Assembly (NCBI RefSeq): GCF_014836645.1
Contig: NZ_JACSQM010000001.1
Location: 434,001 to 498,000, forward strand
DNA length: 64,000 bases
Reading direction: 5' to 3'
Source of the DNA: Fictibacillus norfolkensis
Lineage (GTDB): Bacteria > Bacillota > Bacilli > Bacillales > Fictibacillaceae
Positions 35,785-44,784 of the stretch are shown in pieces. Position 1 is the first letter of the stretch, and the number at the start of each line of letters is the position of its first letter. Below the pieces are notes generated by a model. It saw only the letters and a list, made by a program, of their open reading frames with translations. It made no database searches and was not told the DNA's origin. The translations under genes were made by a program, and so were the position numbers.

Positions 35785-36966
35785 TTATCCTACTAGTTCA
35801 AATACGCCTGCTGCTCCCATTCCACCGCCGATACACATCGTTACAACTCCGAACTGTTCGTTACGACGCTTCATCTCGTGCAATAGAGTTAGTGTTAGTT
35901 TTGTTCCTGAACAACCTAGTGGATGGCCAAGTGCAATCGCACCGCCATTTACGTTTACTTTGTCTTCTGGAAGGTTCAGTTCACGAATGACTTGAACGCT
36001 CTGGGAAGCGAATGCCTCATTCAACTCGAACAAACCGATGTCTGAAAGTTCTAGCCCAGCCATTTTCAATGCTTTCGGAATAGCTGCTACAGGACCGACT
36101 CCCATGATGTCTGGAGCTACCCCAGCCACTGCAAAAGAACGGAATTTTAATAAAGGTGTTAAACCTTCTGCTTCTGCTTTTTCTCTGTTCATAACAAGAA
36201 CCGTTGCGGCTCCGTCACTTGTTTGTGAGGAGTTCCCTGCTGTTACAGAACCAGTCGGTGTGAATGCCGGACGAAGTTTACTAAGTACATCAACGGTTGT
36301 TCCAGCACGGACACCTTCATCAACAGACACAGCAATCTCTTTTTCAACTAGCTTTGATTGCTCATCTAACCAGCGTTTCATAACATGTACAGGAACGATC
36401 TCGTCGTTAAACTTACCTTCTTTAATCGCCGCTGCTGCTTTTTGATGACTTCTTACAGCAAATTCGTCTTGATCTTGTCTTGAAATACCGAAACGTCTCG
36501 CTACTTCTTCTGCTGTATGACCCATTCCCATGTAATATTGCGGCACCGTTTCAACTAAGTAAGGGTTAGGCTTTACAACATGACCTACTACAGGAACAAG
36601 ACTCATGGATTCAGCTCCGCCTGCAAGAATCGCTTCCGCCGCACCTAGCATGATTTTTTCTGCACCATACGCAATACTTTGCAGACCCGATGAGCAAAAA
36701 CGATTGATCGTGATCGCTGGTACAGTTTCAGGCAATCCTGCTCTAGCACCGATCAGACGAGCCATGTTCATCCCTTGTTCTGCTTCAGGAACAGCACATC
36801 CGATGATCAAGTCATCAATCTCTCCGTTATAATCGCCTGCACGCTTCAACGTTTCTTTGATGGTTACCGCTGCTAGTTCGTCTGGTCTCATATGTGCAAA
36901 AGAACCTTTTTTCGCTTTACCAACCGCTGTTCTAGCACCTGCTACTATTACTGCCTCTTTTAACAT
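35785..36966 (-). CDS. fadA: Acetyl-CoA C-acyltransferase (thiolase) FadA
   Basis: 393 residues. Nucleophilic cysteine in [36 protein letters not shown], and second catalytic cysteine in [17 protein letters not shown]. It cleaves 3-ketoacyl-CoA. The gap to fadE is 15 bases and to fadN 15 bases, so the three are one unit. Confidence 0.95.
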   Translation of the reverse strand: MLKEAVIVAGARTAVGKAKKGSFAHMRPDELAAVTIKETLKRAGDYNGEIDDLIIGCAVPEAEQGMNMARLIGARAGLPETVPAITINRFCSSGLQSIAYGAEKIMLGAAEAILAGGAESMSLVPVVGHVVKPNPYLVETVPQYYMGMGHTAEEVARRFGISRQDQDEFAVRSHQKAAAAIKEGKFNDEIVPVHVMKRWLDEQSKLVEKEIAVSVDEGVRAGTTVDVLSKLRPAFTPTGSVTAGNSSQTSDGAATVLVMNREKAEAEGLTPLLKFRSFAVAGVAPDIMGVGPVAAIPKALKMAGLELSDIGLFELNEAFASQSVQVIRELNLPEDKVNVNGGAIALGHPLGCSGTKLTLTLLHEMKRRNEQFGVVTMCIGGGMGAAGVFELVG

Positions 36967-36981
36967 TGAGTTCTTCCCCCC

Positions 36982-39378
36982 TTAGTTTCTTAGCGGCTTG
37001 CCTTTAACAAGCATGTGCTGCATTCTCGCCTGGCTTTTTGGTTCTCCAGCTAGACTTAGGAACGCTTCTCTCTCCAAATCTAGTAAGTATTGTTCGTCTA
37101 CCAATGTTCCTTCTGGCACTCTTCCTCCAGCTAAAACAAAGGCTAGTTTCTTTGCGATCTTTAGATCGTGTTCTGAAATGTATTGGCTGAAATGCATCGT
37201 CTGAGCACCTAGTGCAAGTGTTGCATATCCCGCTTCACCAACCACTGGAATCTTCTTTCTTACAGGCGGTGTATAACCAAGGCTTTCTAACGCAAGCACT
37301 TGTGTTTTAGCATCATGCAAGAGATGGTCACCATTTACGGAGATGCTGTCTTCTTTTCGTAAGAACCCTAGCTTGCGTGCTTCTTGAGCTGAAGTTGAAA
37401 CTTTAGCCATCGCGATCGTTTCAAAAGCTTGGTTCGCAACTTTTTGCAGATCTCCCTTAGCTCCTTCTGGCAACTGCTCTAATAAACGAAGATAAAGCTC
37501 TTTGTTTCCGCCTCCGCCTGGAATCAAGCCGACTCCCGTTTCAACAAGCCCCATATACGTTTCAGATGACATCTGAAGTCTAGCAGCAGGAAGTGATACT
37601 TCAACTCCGCCACCTAGCGTCATTCCGAAGTTAGCTGCAACGACAGGTTTTGCACTGTAGCGTACTCTTGCCATCGCTTGCTGGAATTGACGAACCATCA
37701 TATCTAGTTCAAAGAAATTATCATCTTGTGCTTCCATGAGGATAAGCATCAAGTTGGCACCAACACAGAAGTTCTTGCCTTGATTACCAATCACTAGCCC
37801 TTTGTAGTTCTTTTCTACTTCATCGATCGCCTGATGAAGCATCATAATGATTTCAGGTCCGATCGCATTATTCGGAGAATTGAACTCAAGACCCGCAACA
37901 TCATCACCAAGATCGATTAGTGTCGCTCCGCCATTCTTTGTGATCACATTGCCTTTTTCTTTTAAACGGCTCAAATGAACAACTTTTTTGTTCTCTTCCA
38001 AAGGAAGATAACTTCCGTGGTGATAGTAAGTGCGATCACCTTCTTTTTTTGTATAGAACGAGTTCTTCTCGGATTGAAGAAGTTCTTCTACCCAACCAGG
38101 AATTGTCTCTCCTTCAGATTTCATTCGTTCTACAGATTCAGGTACGCCGATCGCATCCCAAATCTCAAACGGACCATGCTCCCATCCAAATCCCCATTTC
38201 ATCGCTTGATCGATCGCGACAAGATCATCAGCAATCTCATAACATTTTTCTGCAGAATATAATAGAACTGGCTTAATAATGTCCCATAACAATTTTCCTG
38301 CACGGTCATCACTATATAAAAGCGCTTTCAATTTTTGGTTTGTTGTTTTCATCTGTTTTGCAGCTTCGAGTGTAGCTGTTTTCATTTTGGAGCGCGGTTT
38401 ATACTCCAACGTAGCAGGATCAAGCTCTAAGATTTCACTGCCTGCTTTACTTCTTTGTTTGAGATAGAAGCCTTGACCGGTCTTGCTCCCAGTCCATCCT
38501 TTGTCCACCATTTCGTTTAAGAAATCTGGGATCTCAAACACTTCTTTTTCTTTTCCGTCAACCTGCTCATAAACATTTCTAGCAACATGAAGGAAAGTAT
38601 CTAATCCGACAACATCAAGTGTTCTAAACGTTGCAGATTTTGGACGGCCGATTAACGGACCCGTAACAGAGTCTACTTCACCGACACTGTAACCTTGTTT
38701 CATCATCTCTTGCATCGTGATCATCAGTCCATATGTTCCGATGCGGTTCGCGATAAAGTTAGGTGTATCCTTCGCTTCAACTACACCTTTACCGAGCACG
38801 TTCTCACCAAAGCTGCGCATGAATTGAACAACTTCTGGTTTCGTGTCCTCTGTAGGGATGATTTCAAGAAGCTTTAAGTATCGCGGTGGATTGAAAAAGT
38901 GTGTTCCTAAAAAGTTTGCTTTAAAATCTTCAGAACGTCCTTCAGCCATAGCACGAATCGAGATGCCTGATGTATTTGAAGTGATGATGCTTCCAGGTTT
39001 TCTATATTGATCTACTTTTTCAAAAAGTTTTTGTTTCACATCTAGGCGTTCAACAACTACCTCAATGATCCAGTCTACATCTTTTAATTTTTCAAGATCA
39101 TCGGTAAGGTTACCGATTGAGATTAATTCGAGATTTTCTTTCACGGCAAGTGGAGCCGGCTTTTGCTTTAATAGTTTTTGTGTGGCAGATAGAGTAAATT
39201 TGTTGCGGAATGCAGGATGATCTTCAGTGATCTCTTTTGCTTTTTCCTCTTCACTTAAAGAAGGCGGTACAATATCCAATAGTAATGTTGGTATTCCGAC
39301 GTTTGCTAGATGAGCGGCTATGCCTGATCCCATTACACCAGAACCCAGTACGGCTGCTTTACGGATTTCACGAGACAA
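36982..39378 (-). CDS. fadN: 3-hydroxyacyl-CoA dehydrogenase / enoyl-CoA hydratase FadN
   Basis: 798 residues in two parts. The N-terminal NAD-binding dehydrogenase has AAVLGSGVMGSGIAAHLANVGIP and VVERLDVKQKLFEKVD, TSNTSGI, GTHFFNPPRYLKLLEIIPTEDT. The C-terminal third is crotonase-like (GLVIGNQGKNFCVGANLMLIL, NFGMTLGGGVEVSLPAARLQM, GLIPGGGGNKELYLRLL). This is the reverse domain order of E. coli FadB. The TTG start follows GGAGGAAG. A FadR box lies 20 bases upstream. Confidence 0.95.
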   Translation of the reverse strand: MSREIRKAAVLGSGVMGSGIAAHLANVGIPTLLLDIVPPSLSEEEKAKEITEDHPAFRNKFTLSATQKLLKQKPAPLAVKENLELISIGNLTDDLEKLKDVDWIIEVVVERLDVKQKLFEKVDQYRKPGSIITSNTSGISIRAMAEGRSEDFKANFLGTHFFNPPRYLKLLEIIPTEDTKPEVVQFMRSFGENVLGKGVVEAKDTPNFIANRIGTYGLMITMQEMMKQGYSVGEVDSVTGPLIGRPKSATFRTLDVVGLDTFLHVARNVYEQVDGKEKEVFEIPDFLNEMVDKGWTGSKTGQGFYLKQRSKAGSEILELDPATLEYKPRSKMKTATLEAAKQMKTTNQKLKALLYSDDRAGKLLWDIIKPVLLYSAEKCYEIADDLVAIDQAMKWGFGWEHGPFEIWDAIGVPESVERMKSEGETIPGWVEELLQSEKNSFYTKKEGDRTYYHHGSYLPLEENKKVVHLSRLKEKGNVITKNGGATLIDLGDDVAGLEFNSPNNAIGPEIIMMLHQAIDEVEKNYKGLVIGNQGKNFCVGANLMLILMEAQDDNFFELDMMVRQFQQAMARVRYSAKPVVAANFGMTLGGGVEVSLPAARLQMSSETYMGLVETGVGLIPGGGGNKELYLRLLEQLPEGAKGDLQKVANQAFETIAMAKVSTSAQEARKLGFLRKEDSISVNGDHLLHDAKTQVLALESLGYTPPVRKKIPVVGEAGYATLALGAQTMHFSQYISEHDLKIAKKLAFVLAGGRVPEGTLVDEQYLLDLEREAFLSLAGEPKSQARMQHMLVKGKPLRN

Positions 39379-39397
39379 GATGGTCTTCCTCCTTTAT

Positions 39398-39415
39398 TGA
39401 ATGAATACTCATTCA
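39398..39415. promoter_or_regulatory. FadR operator of the fad operon
   Basis: TGAATGAATACTCATTCA is an 18-base palindrome that matches the B. subtilis FadR box. FadR (TetR family) represses fad genes until long-chain acyl-CoA binds it. fadR itself is not in the window. Confidence 0.92.
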
Positions 39416-39571
39416 TTTTTTCTCCATAAAAAATTTGTTACCCTATATCCAATATAAAATATATTCTGAATTTTAGCAATAGTTGAGGGTTTTTTCTTTT
39501 GTAAACTTTCATTTCTATCTTATGCAGGTTTGATGCCTATGGTTTATCTTGTGGATTTTATGTTTTTGAAT

Positions 39572-39786
39572 AAGGCTGTTTTCGTATTCATTGTTGCTTT
39601 TGAAAGAAGTTGATTTTCCGTTCCAGATGCTCGCTTTCCACGGGGCGAGCGGTGAGCCACTTCGCGCTTCGCGCGGGTAAGTGTCTCACCTGCTCACTCG
39701 TCCTAGCCGAGAGTCTCGCATCTTCCACTCCAATCAACAGACAAAGAAGAAAAAGATTAGAAGCAACAATCCTTAGAAAACAGCCT
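39572..39786. repeat. MITE-like interspersed repeat, copy 5 (best-preserved ends)
   Basis: Left end aaggctgttttcgtattc then attgttgcttttgaaag; right end gaagcaacaatccttag then aaaacagcct. These are inverted copies of each other. The interior has gttgattttccgttcc, ggcgagcggtgagccac, gtgtctcacctgctc and gagtctcgcatcttcc. It lies between the FadR box and the fadM terminator. Confidence 0.87.
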
Positions 39787-39795
39787 GAATAAAAT

Positions 39796-39828
39796 AAGAG
39801 GAGTCTGTGTTTAAGACAGACTCCTCTT
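39796..39828 (-). terminator. fadM terminator
   Basis: AAGAGGAGTCTG pairs with CAGACTCCTCTT; T-rich sequence follows on the minus strand. Confidence 0.85.
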
Positions 39829-39840
39829 GATTACTACTAT

Positions 39841-40758
39841 TTATTTCCCAAACACACCTTTTAATACGAACACAACGTTTGCCGGACGTTCAGCAAGACG
39901 TCTCATAAAGTAGCCATACCAGTCGTTTCCGTATGGTACATAGATTCGCATCTTGTAGCCTTCTTGCATCAGTTGGTCTTGTCGCTCTACACGAATTCCG
40001 TACAACATCTGAAACTCAAATTGATCATATGGAATGTTATGTTTTTCAACCAAGTCTTTTGTATATTGGATGATCTCATCATCATGTGTTGCGATCGCGG
40101 TATAGTTTCCGTTCAATAGATGCGTTTCGATCAGCTTTTTAAAGTTATTATCAACATCGCTCTTTTCCGGGTATGCAACAGTTTGCGGTTCTTTGTACGC
40201 ACCTTTTACTAGTCGCAGGTTCGGATGATATTCATCTAACGTTTGAACATCTTCTAGTGAACGATACAAATAAGCTTGGATAACAGTTGAGATGTTATCA
40301 TACTCACTCTTTAGCATCTTAAAGACTTCAAGCGTTTTTTCGCAACGCGAATAGTCTTCCATATCAATGGTAATGAAAACATTATGTTTAGTTGCTGCAT
40401 CCATAATCTTTCTCATGTTGCTCAACACAAGTTCGTCACTAATGTCTAATCCCATGGAAGTCATTTTTAAAGAAAGCTGTGAATCCAGCTTTTCTTTGCT
40501 GATCGCTTTTATTGCATCTATACAATGCTGAGTCATTTCGGCTGCTTCATGTTCGTTATCGACAAACTCACCAAGATGATCGATCGTAACTGGCATTCCC
40601 TTTTCGTTCAAACGTTTGATAGCAGAAATAGAACTATCAAGTGTTGCACCTGCCACAAAACGACCTGCTCCGAAACGTAGACCGTATCTTTTAGCAAGGT
40701 TGGTTAACGATTTATTTTTAGCAAGAAATAAGAAAAAATTGCGCATAAGTTGTTCCAA
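39841..40758 (-). CDS. fadM: Proline dehydrogenase family protein FadM
   Basis: 305 residues of the monofunctional PRODH barrel. Flavin and substrate blocks: VTIDHLGEFVDN, LSLKMTSMGLDIS, FITIDMEDYSRCEKTLEVF, LRLVKGAYKEP, AIATHDDEII, FEFQMLYGIR and RIYVPYGNDWYGYFMRRLAERPANV. It oxidises proline with FAD. In B. subtilis the equivalent gene (yusM) follows the fad operon. The TTG start at 40758 follows AGGGGG at 8 bases. Confidence 0.87.
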   Translation of the reverse strand: MEQLMRNFFLFLAKNKSLTNLAKRYGLRFGAGRFVAGATLDSSISAIKRLNEKGMPVTIDHLGEFVDNEHEAAEMTQHCIDAIKAISKEKLDSQLSLKMTSMGLDISDELVLSNMRKIMDAATKHNVFITIDMEDYSRCEKTLEVFKMLKSEYDNISTVIQAYLYRSLEDVQTLDEYHPNLRLVKGAYKEPQTVAYPEKSDVDNNFKKLIETHLLNGNYTAIATHDDEIIQYTKDLVEKHNIPYDQFEFQMLYGIRVERQDQLMQEGYKMRIYVPYGNDWYGYFMRRLAERPANVVFVLKGVFGK

Positions 40759-40984
40759 GCCAATTACCCCCTAATACCCTTAAAATATAAAATAAGATTG
40801 GTTAAATTCTTTCTCTGTTGTAACCGCTTTAAATATATCATTTTTTTTGCGAATATTGTCGATTTTGCAATATTAAAAATATTTTTCATATGAAGAGTGG
40901 ATTAAACAAGGTTTACTGATACGATTAAAGTAATGTTTACGGTACGTGTATTTATATTTCTTACACGTTCGCTAGTAAATGGCT

Positions 40985-41090
40985 GAGTTTCACCGATAGA
41001 GAATAAAGTTTCACCGCCAACACCTTACGTTCCACCTGAAAACGTCCTCTCACCACCTGTAACTACCTTCATATCACCGATAGTAGCAGA
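40985..41090. repeat. 21-nt periodic array D (core TTTCACCG)
   Basis: CACC begins at 40991, 41012, 41033, 41054 and 41075, exactly 21 bases apart. TT usually precedes it and GATAGnnnATAAAG-like sequence follows in the best copies. It occupies the gap between the fadM start and the yusU stop. Confidence 0.82.
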
Positions 41091-41149
41091 AAATGAATAG
41101 CTTGCAATAAAAAAGACAGTCGATATGACTGCCTCATGTTACAGTTTAT

Positions 41150-41398
41150 TTATTTCTTTTGATTTCGGTGCTTTTCATTCAATTCTTTAATCTCTTGAAC
41201 AAGATTTTTCATGGCATCCTTAGCATCTGGGTATTCTTCGTTCCAATGCTTTACTAATGGAGGCATACTTTTAGCGATAAACGAATAAAGAGCATACGCC
41301 TTTACCATTTCTTTATGCTTTGAATCTGAAGTTCCCAAAAGAAGCTCAGCGTATTTCTCTATTAAACAATCCAGCTGCTGCTGTAATTTATCATCCAC
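41150..41398 (-). CDS. yusU: YusU-like small protein (DUF2573)
   Basis: 82 residues: LDCLIEKYAELLLGTSDSKHKEMVKAYALYSFIAKSMPPLVKHWNEEYPDAK, helical and hydrophilic, matching DUF2573. Function unknown. GTG start preceded by AGGGGG. Lies 33 bases past the copD-like stop on the same strand. Confidence 0.72.
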   Translation of the reverse strand: MDDKLQQQLDCLIEKYAELLLGTSDSKHKEMVKAYALYSFIAKSMPPLVKHWNEEYPDAKDAMKNLVQEIKELNEKHRNQKK

Positions 41399-41431
41399 GG
41401 TTAAATACCCCCTAGATTATTTAGAAATTTT

Positions 41432-42517
41432 TCAAAGTGATACAGAAGACATGATAGCTAAATAAATGGCGCTCGCCGCTAGGATAGAAGCGGCTACTGC
41501 AAGTGTCATATTTTTGTTTCGTTTTATCGTGGCAAGTATAGATAATACAAGTACTATAGCAAATGCTAGCCAAACAAGACTCATCATCGAAAAGCTGAAT
41601 GACAGCATCGGATTATCGCCTGGAATCAAACCAGTGGAAAAAGTAAACAGCTTAGAAGGATCCTCCATCTTTAACGTATCCGCTACATCATGAGGTGGTG
41701 TTTGCTGAGTCATCAACGCTGTTGCTACAAAAGCAAGAAACAAGAAGATTCCTTCTGTTTTTATCCATTTGTTAAGCGCTAAACCAGTCGTACCTTGCTT
41801 TAATCTTTTTTTTAGCAAGATTCCGTTAATAAGGCTATAAATTACGATGATAAATAATAGAACATGTTTGATCAACAGTGCTTGACCATAGTCCAACAAG
41901 TAACTGTTCACATATTCAGGAACGATATAGTTCATCAACCACAATCCAGCACCGATAACGGTTGCTAAGCAGGCAACTGCCAATGGTGTGAACCATTTAT
42001 AGAACGAAAGGCTTGGTCCCTCCCCTTTGCTGAAATAACCACTTACGAGAAGTACCCCAGACCATGTGATTACTGCAATAAAATGAAGAGAGTGAGCCAA
42101 GAAACCTAACGATTCTAAACTTGCTGCATGACTCGCATAACCAACAGAAACTCCCATCCCCGCTATCAAAAAGACGGCTAATCCGGCAAAGAATCGATCT
42201 TCTTTTATATCATTAAATAAAACCATGAAAAACAATAGAATGGAAATTCCGGTTAAGAAAAGCCAACCCTTTCCTACTTCAAAACTTAAAACGATGTTCT
42301 GGAACGTCAACCAATATCCGAAATCTTCTCCTAGATGCATCGTAAGTCTTACAAGCTCTCCAATACCAAACAGTGGCGTTAATGCTATTAAAATCAAGAT
42401 GAACTTCTTCGATATAAAAATTTCCGGACGATTCCGCCTTGGAACTGAATATAAGATAAAAGAACCCATCAATAAAGCAAAACATACATATAACATCACC
42501 TTAGCAACAAAAAACAT
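41432..42517 (-). CDS. CopD-family membrane protein (copper resistance-like)
   Basis: About 361 residues with eight or nine helices. The CopD signature is HAASLESLGFLAHSLHFIAVITWSGVLLVSGYF, where histidines and W face the membrane outer leaflet, followed later by LIKHVLLFIIVIYSLINGILL and MTQQTPPHDVADTL. Related proteins (B. subtilis YcnJ C-terminal part) take part in copper import. No CopC domain is fused or adjacent. The ATG at 42517 follows GAAGGAG. Confidence 0.82.
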   Translation of the reverse strand: MFFVAKVMLYVCFALLMGSFILYSVPRRNRPEIFISKKFILILIALTPLFGIGELVRLTMHLGEDFGYWLTFQNIVLSFEVGKGWLFLTGISILLFFMVLFNDIKEDRFFAGLAVFLIAGMGVSVGYASHAASLESLGFLAHSLHFIAVITWSGVLLVSGYFSKGEGPSLSFYKWFTPLAVACLATVIGAGLWLMNYIVPEYVNSYLLDYGQALLIKHVLLFIIVIYSLINGILLKKRLKQGTTGLALNKWIKTEGIFLFLAFVATALMTQQTPPHDVADTLKMEDPSKLFTFSTGLIPGDNPMLSFSFSMMSLVWLAFAIVLVLSILATIKRNKNMTLAVAASILAASAIYLAIMSSVSL

Positions 42518-42617
42518 AAAAATAAGCTCCTTCACAACAATCTATGCTTATTGTATCAGGGATTAGGAAAGTAACAAAAATTAAGAATGACAATAAAATG
42601 AAATCTCAGTTTAAATA

Positions 42618-42665
42618 GAAAAAAGCTAACAGAACAGCGTATTTCTCGCGTCTATTAGCTTTTTC
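42618..42665 (-). terminator. Terminator after the acidic coiled-coil gene
   Basis: AAAAAGCTAA pairs with TTAGCTTTTT at the ends of a longer imperfect hairpin. Confidence 0.65.
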
Positions 42666-42671
42666 ATGAAG

Positions 42672-43556
42672 TTATCGATGTCCTCGCTGCACGACTTTGG
42701 ATAGGAATTTTACTCCGTCCCCATAGCTGAATTTTCTTGCAGCACGTCTAAATTCTTTCAATCCTTTACGTGTGACATTGAAATATGGATCAATGAGTCC
42801 CTGTTCTTTTAATTGACTGGCCGTTTCAATCGTGATGGAGTGTTGAATTTCTCTCATCTTGTGATTGAATTGCTCTAGACTAGCATTCAACACGAACTCT
42901 TTTCCTAGTAACTGCACAATATCTTTCGCATTTCCAGTCTGAGCTGCTTCTTCATCTATGTATTCTTCTTCAACATACTCTTGTTCGAACTCTTCTTCTT
43001 CAGCAGATTCTTCTAGAGGTTCTAATAAAGAAGTAATTCGGATAATCTCTTGTTTTGCTAACATGATTTCTTTTTCTTTTTGCAGCAAATAGTCTATGTA
43101 ATCTTTTTTATCTTCTTCATGAAGGTCTTCTGTTACTAAGCGGTTCTTTACTTCATTCTGAACTTGTTTCATTCGCTTAATCTGCTCTTCTTGAGATAAT
43201 AATTCACGCACAAGTTCTTCTTCTTCAGATTCCGTTAATATGACCTGATCATCTTCTATGTATTCTTCTTTTATGCTCTCTTCTTGCACTTCTGGCTCAA
43301 GTTTATTTTTGTTAGCCATCGGTATAACTGACTTCCCGGCAGATACAAAAGCCATGAGTGCTTCATTTACTTTTACATAAAACATACTGCAGATCCCTAT
43401 CGCAAAAACAGCTACAAGGAATGCAAGCAAGTCAGAAAAATGAAACGTAAATTCAGTGATCACTAACTTGTACATAAATACTAAAGATATTAGACTGATT
43501 AAAATAATTTTGAACCAATGATTCCGAATTTTGATTTTCTCATCTGTTGTCTTCAA
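42672..43556 (-). CDS. Two-helix membrane protein with acidic coiled coil, function unknown
   Basis: 294 residues. Residues 14-65 hold two membrane helices (FKIILISLISLVFMYKLVI, LLAFLVAVFAIGICSMFYV). Residues 95-200 are a strongly acidic coiled coil (SEEEELVRELLSQEEQIKRMKQVQNEVKNRL, then EEEEFEQEYVEEEYIDEEA). The last 80 residues form a basic folded tail (EFVLNASLEQFNHKMREIQHS to VTRKGLKEFRRAARKFSYGDGV). No family recognised. TTG start preceded by AAAGGGGG. It lies 139 bases downstream of gerC. Confidence 0.75.
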   Translation of the reverse strand: MKTTDEKIKIRNHWFKIILISLISLVFMYKLVITEFTFHFSDLLAFLVAVFAIGICSMFYVKVNEALMAFVSAGKSVIPMANKNKLEPEVQEESIKEEYIEDDQVILTESEEEELVRELLSQEEQIKRMKQVQNEVKNRLVTEDLHEEDKKDYIDYLLQKEKEIMLAKQEIIRITSLLEPLEESAEEEEFEQEYVEEEYIDEEAAQTGNAKDIVQLLGKEFVLNASLEQFNHKMREIQHSITIETASQLKEQGLIDPYFNVTRKGLKEFRRAARKFSYGDGVKFLSKVVQRGHR

Positions 43557-43695
43557 ATCTATTGCCCCCTTTAACTCGTTATCCCTATAAAGGAATAACC
43601 ATATAAATATTCGCGATCGATTTATTTTTTTGTCCGCAGAAAGGAGAATACAAAGAAACAGCTTTCCATAACGAATGAAAAGCTGCTAAGATACA

Positions 43696-44784
43696 CTATT
43701 CGATAACCCCAGACTCTACAACCTCTACGTCAGTTGATACATTAATTTTCATAGAAGGATATTGCTTCTGAAAAACTTTATAGTCCCAACCTTTTTCACG
43801 CCTTCTCACTTGATCTCCTAGACCAAGGGGATCTACCTCTAATTTTTGAAACTTTTTAACGACCCCCTGCGCTTCTCGTTGTAATTGTTTCGTCAATGTC
43901 TTTTCAACGAGAGCGATGTTCGCTGGTTCCTCAAGGTTCAACCAATGTGGGTACTCATGAATCTCACCAAGAATCTTCATCTTTAAGTTAAATTGAGGGA
44001 TACCATTCACTTTTTTTAGTTTATAGGTTGTCGTCCCTTTAATATTACGAATTACAGCATGGCCCTTCCTTTTTTCTTTTTTAATCTCCACCTCATAGTT
44101 ACCTGACTTGGAGCCGTCCAGAAGAACTTTAAAAGGAAAGGATTGGCGATGATTTAACTTTCCTACATACTTATCCCCTTTAAACAGAGCTATCCCTTCT
44201 AGCTGGATCGATTTTTTATGCGTCTTTACGATGGGTAAGAATGGGTCGATCCCTTCCCCATAATAGCTATAAAGAAAAACATGCAGATTCGTTTTGGGTA
44301 AATTCTCACTCTTAATGTTCTGATCGAGCAAATCCGCTAAGTACATGGACGGAAGAGCAGAAGCTGTATACTTCGTTGTTAAAAGTTCATTCGTGCTACC
44401 ATTTACAACAGACAAAAATAGACGATTTCCTACATTAGGATCTCGATATAGTGAATTCACGATCTCTAATATTCCTTTTTCGGCAAAACGATCATTGAAA
44501 AGAACGGCACGCAATTGTCCTGTTGTGAGAGTTTTAGGTGATTGTGTATTGAGTTTAGATCGAATAAACCGGCTCGTATGAGAGACTGCTGTTAATGTTT
44601 CAACTCGAACATTTCCATCCATATTAAACACCGGATAAGTGATCGTTCCTTGAATACTTTCATCTGGTTTCTTATCAAAACCAATGGCATGGATAAGCTG
44701 TACTTCATCAATGATCTCTTTAGGCACACATCCTGCCAATATAAAGATAAAAGAAAGAATAAGCAGTCTGTAATATTTTTTCAT
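43696..44784 (-). CDS. Ger(x)C family spore germination lipoprotein
   Basis: 362 residues with lipobox LAGCVPK. GerC-type blocks: EVQLIHAIGFDKKPDESIQGTITYP, TTGQLRAVLFNDRFAEKGI and KKFQKLEVDPLGLGDQVRRREKGWD near the C-terminus. The C subunit of a germinant receptor, on the outer face of the inner spore membrane. It overlaps gerA by 4 bases. No B subunit follows. Confidence 0.9.
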   Translation of the reverse strand: MKKYYRLLILSFIFILAGCVPKEIIDEVQLIHAIGFDKKPDESIQGTITYPVFNMDGNVRVETLTAVSHTSRFIRSKLNTQSPKTLTTGQLRAVLFNDRFAEKGILEIVNSLYRDPNVGNRLFLSVVNGSTNELLTTKYTASALPSMYLADLLDQNIKSENLPKTNLHVFLYSYYGEGIDPFLPIVKTHKKSIQLEGIALFKGDKYVGKLNHRQSFPFKVLLDGSKSGNYEVEIKKEKRKGHAVIRNIKGTTTYKLKKVNGIPQFNLKMKILGEIHEYPHWLNLEEPANIALVEKTLTKQLQREAQGVVKKFQKLEVDPLGLGDQVRRREKGWDYKVFQKQYPSMKINVSTDVEVVESGVIE

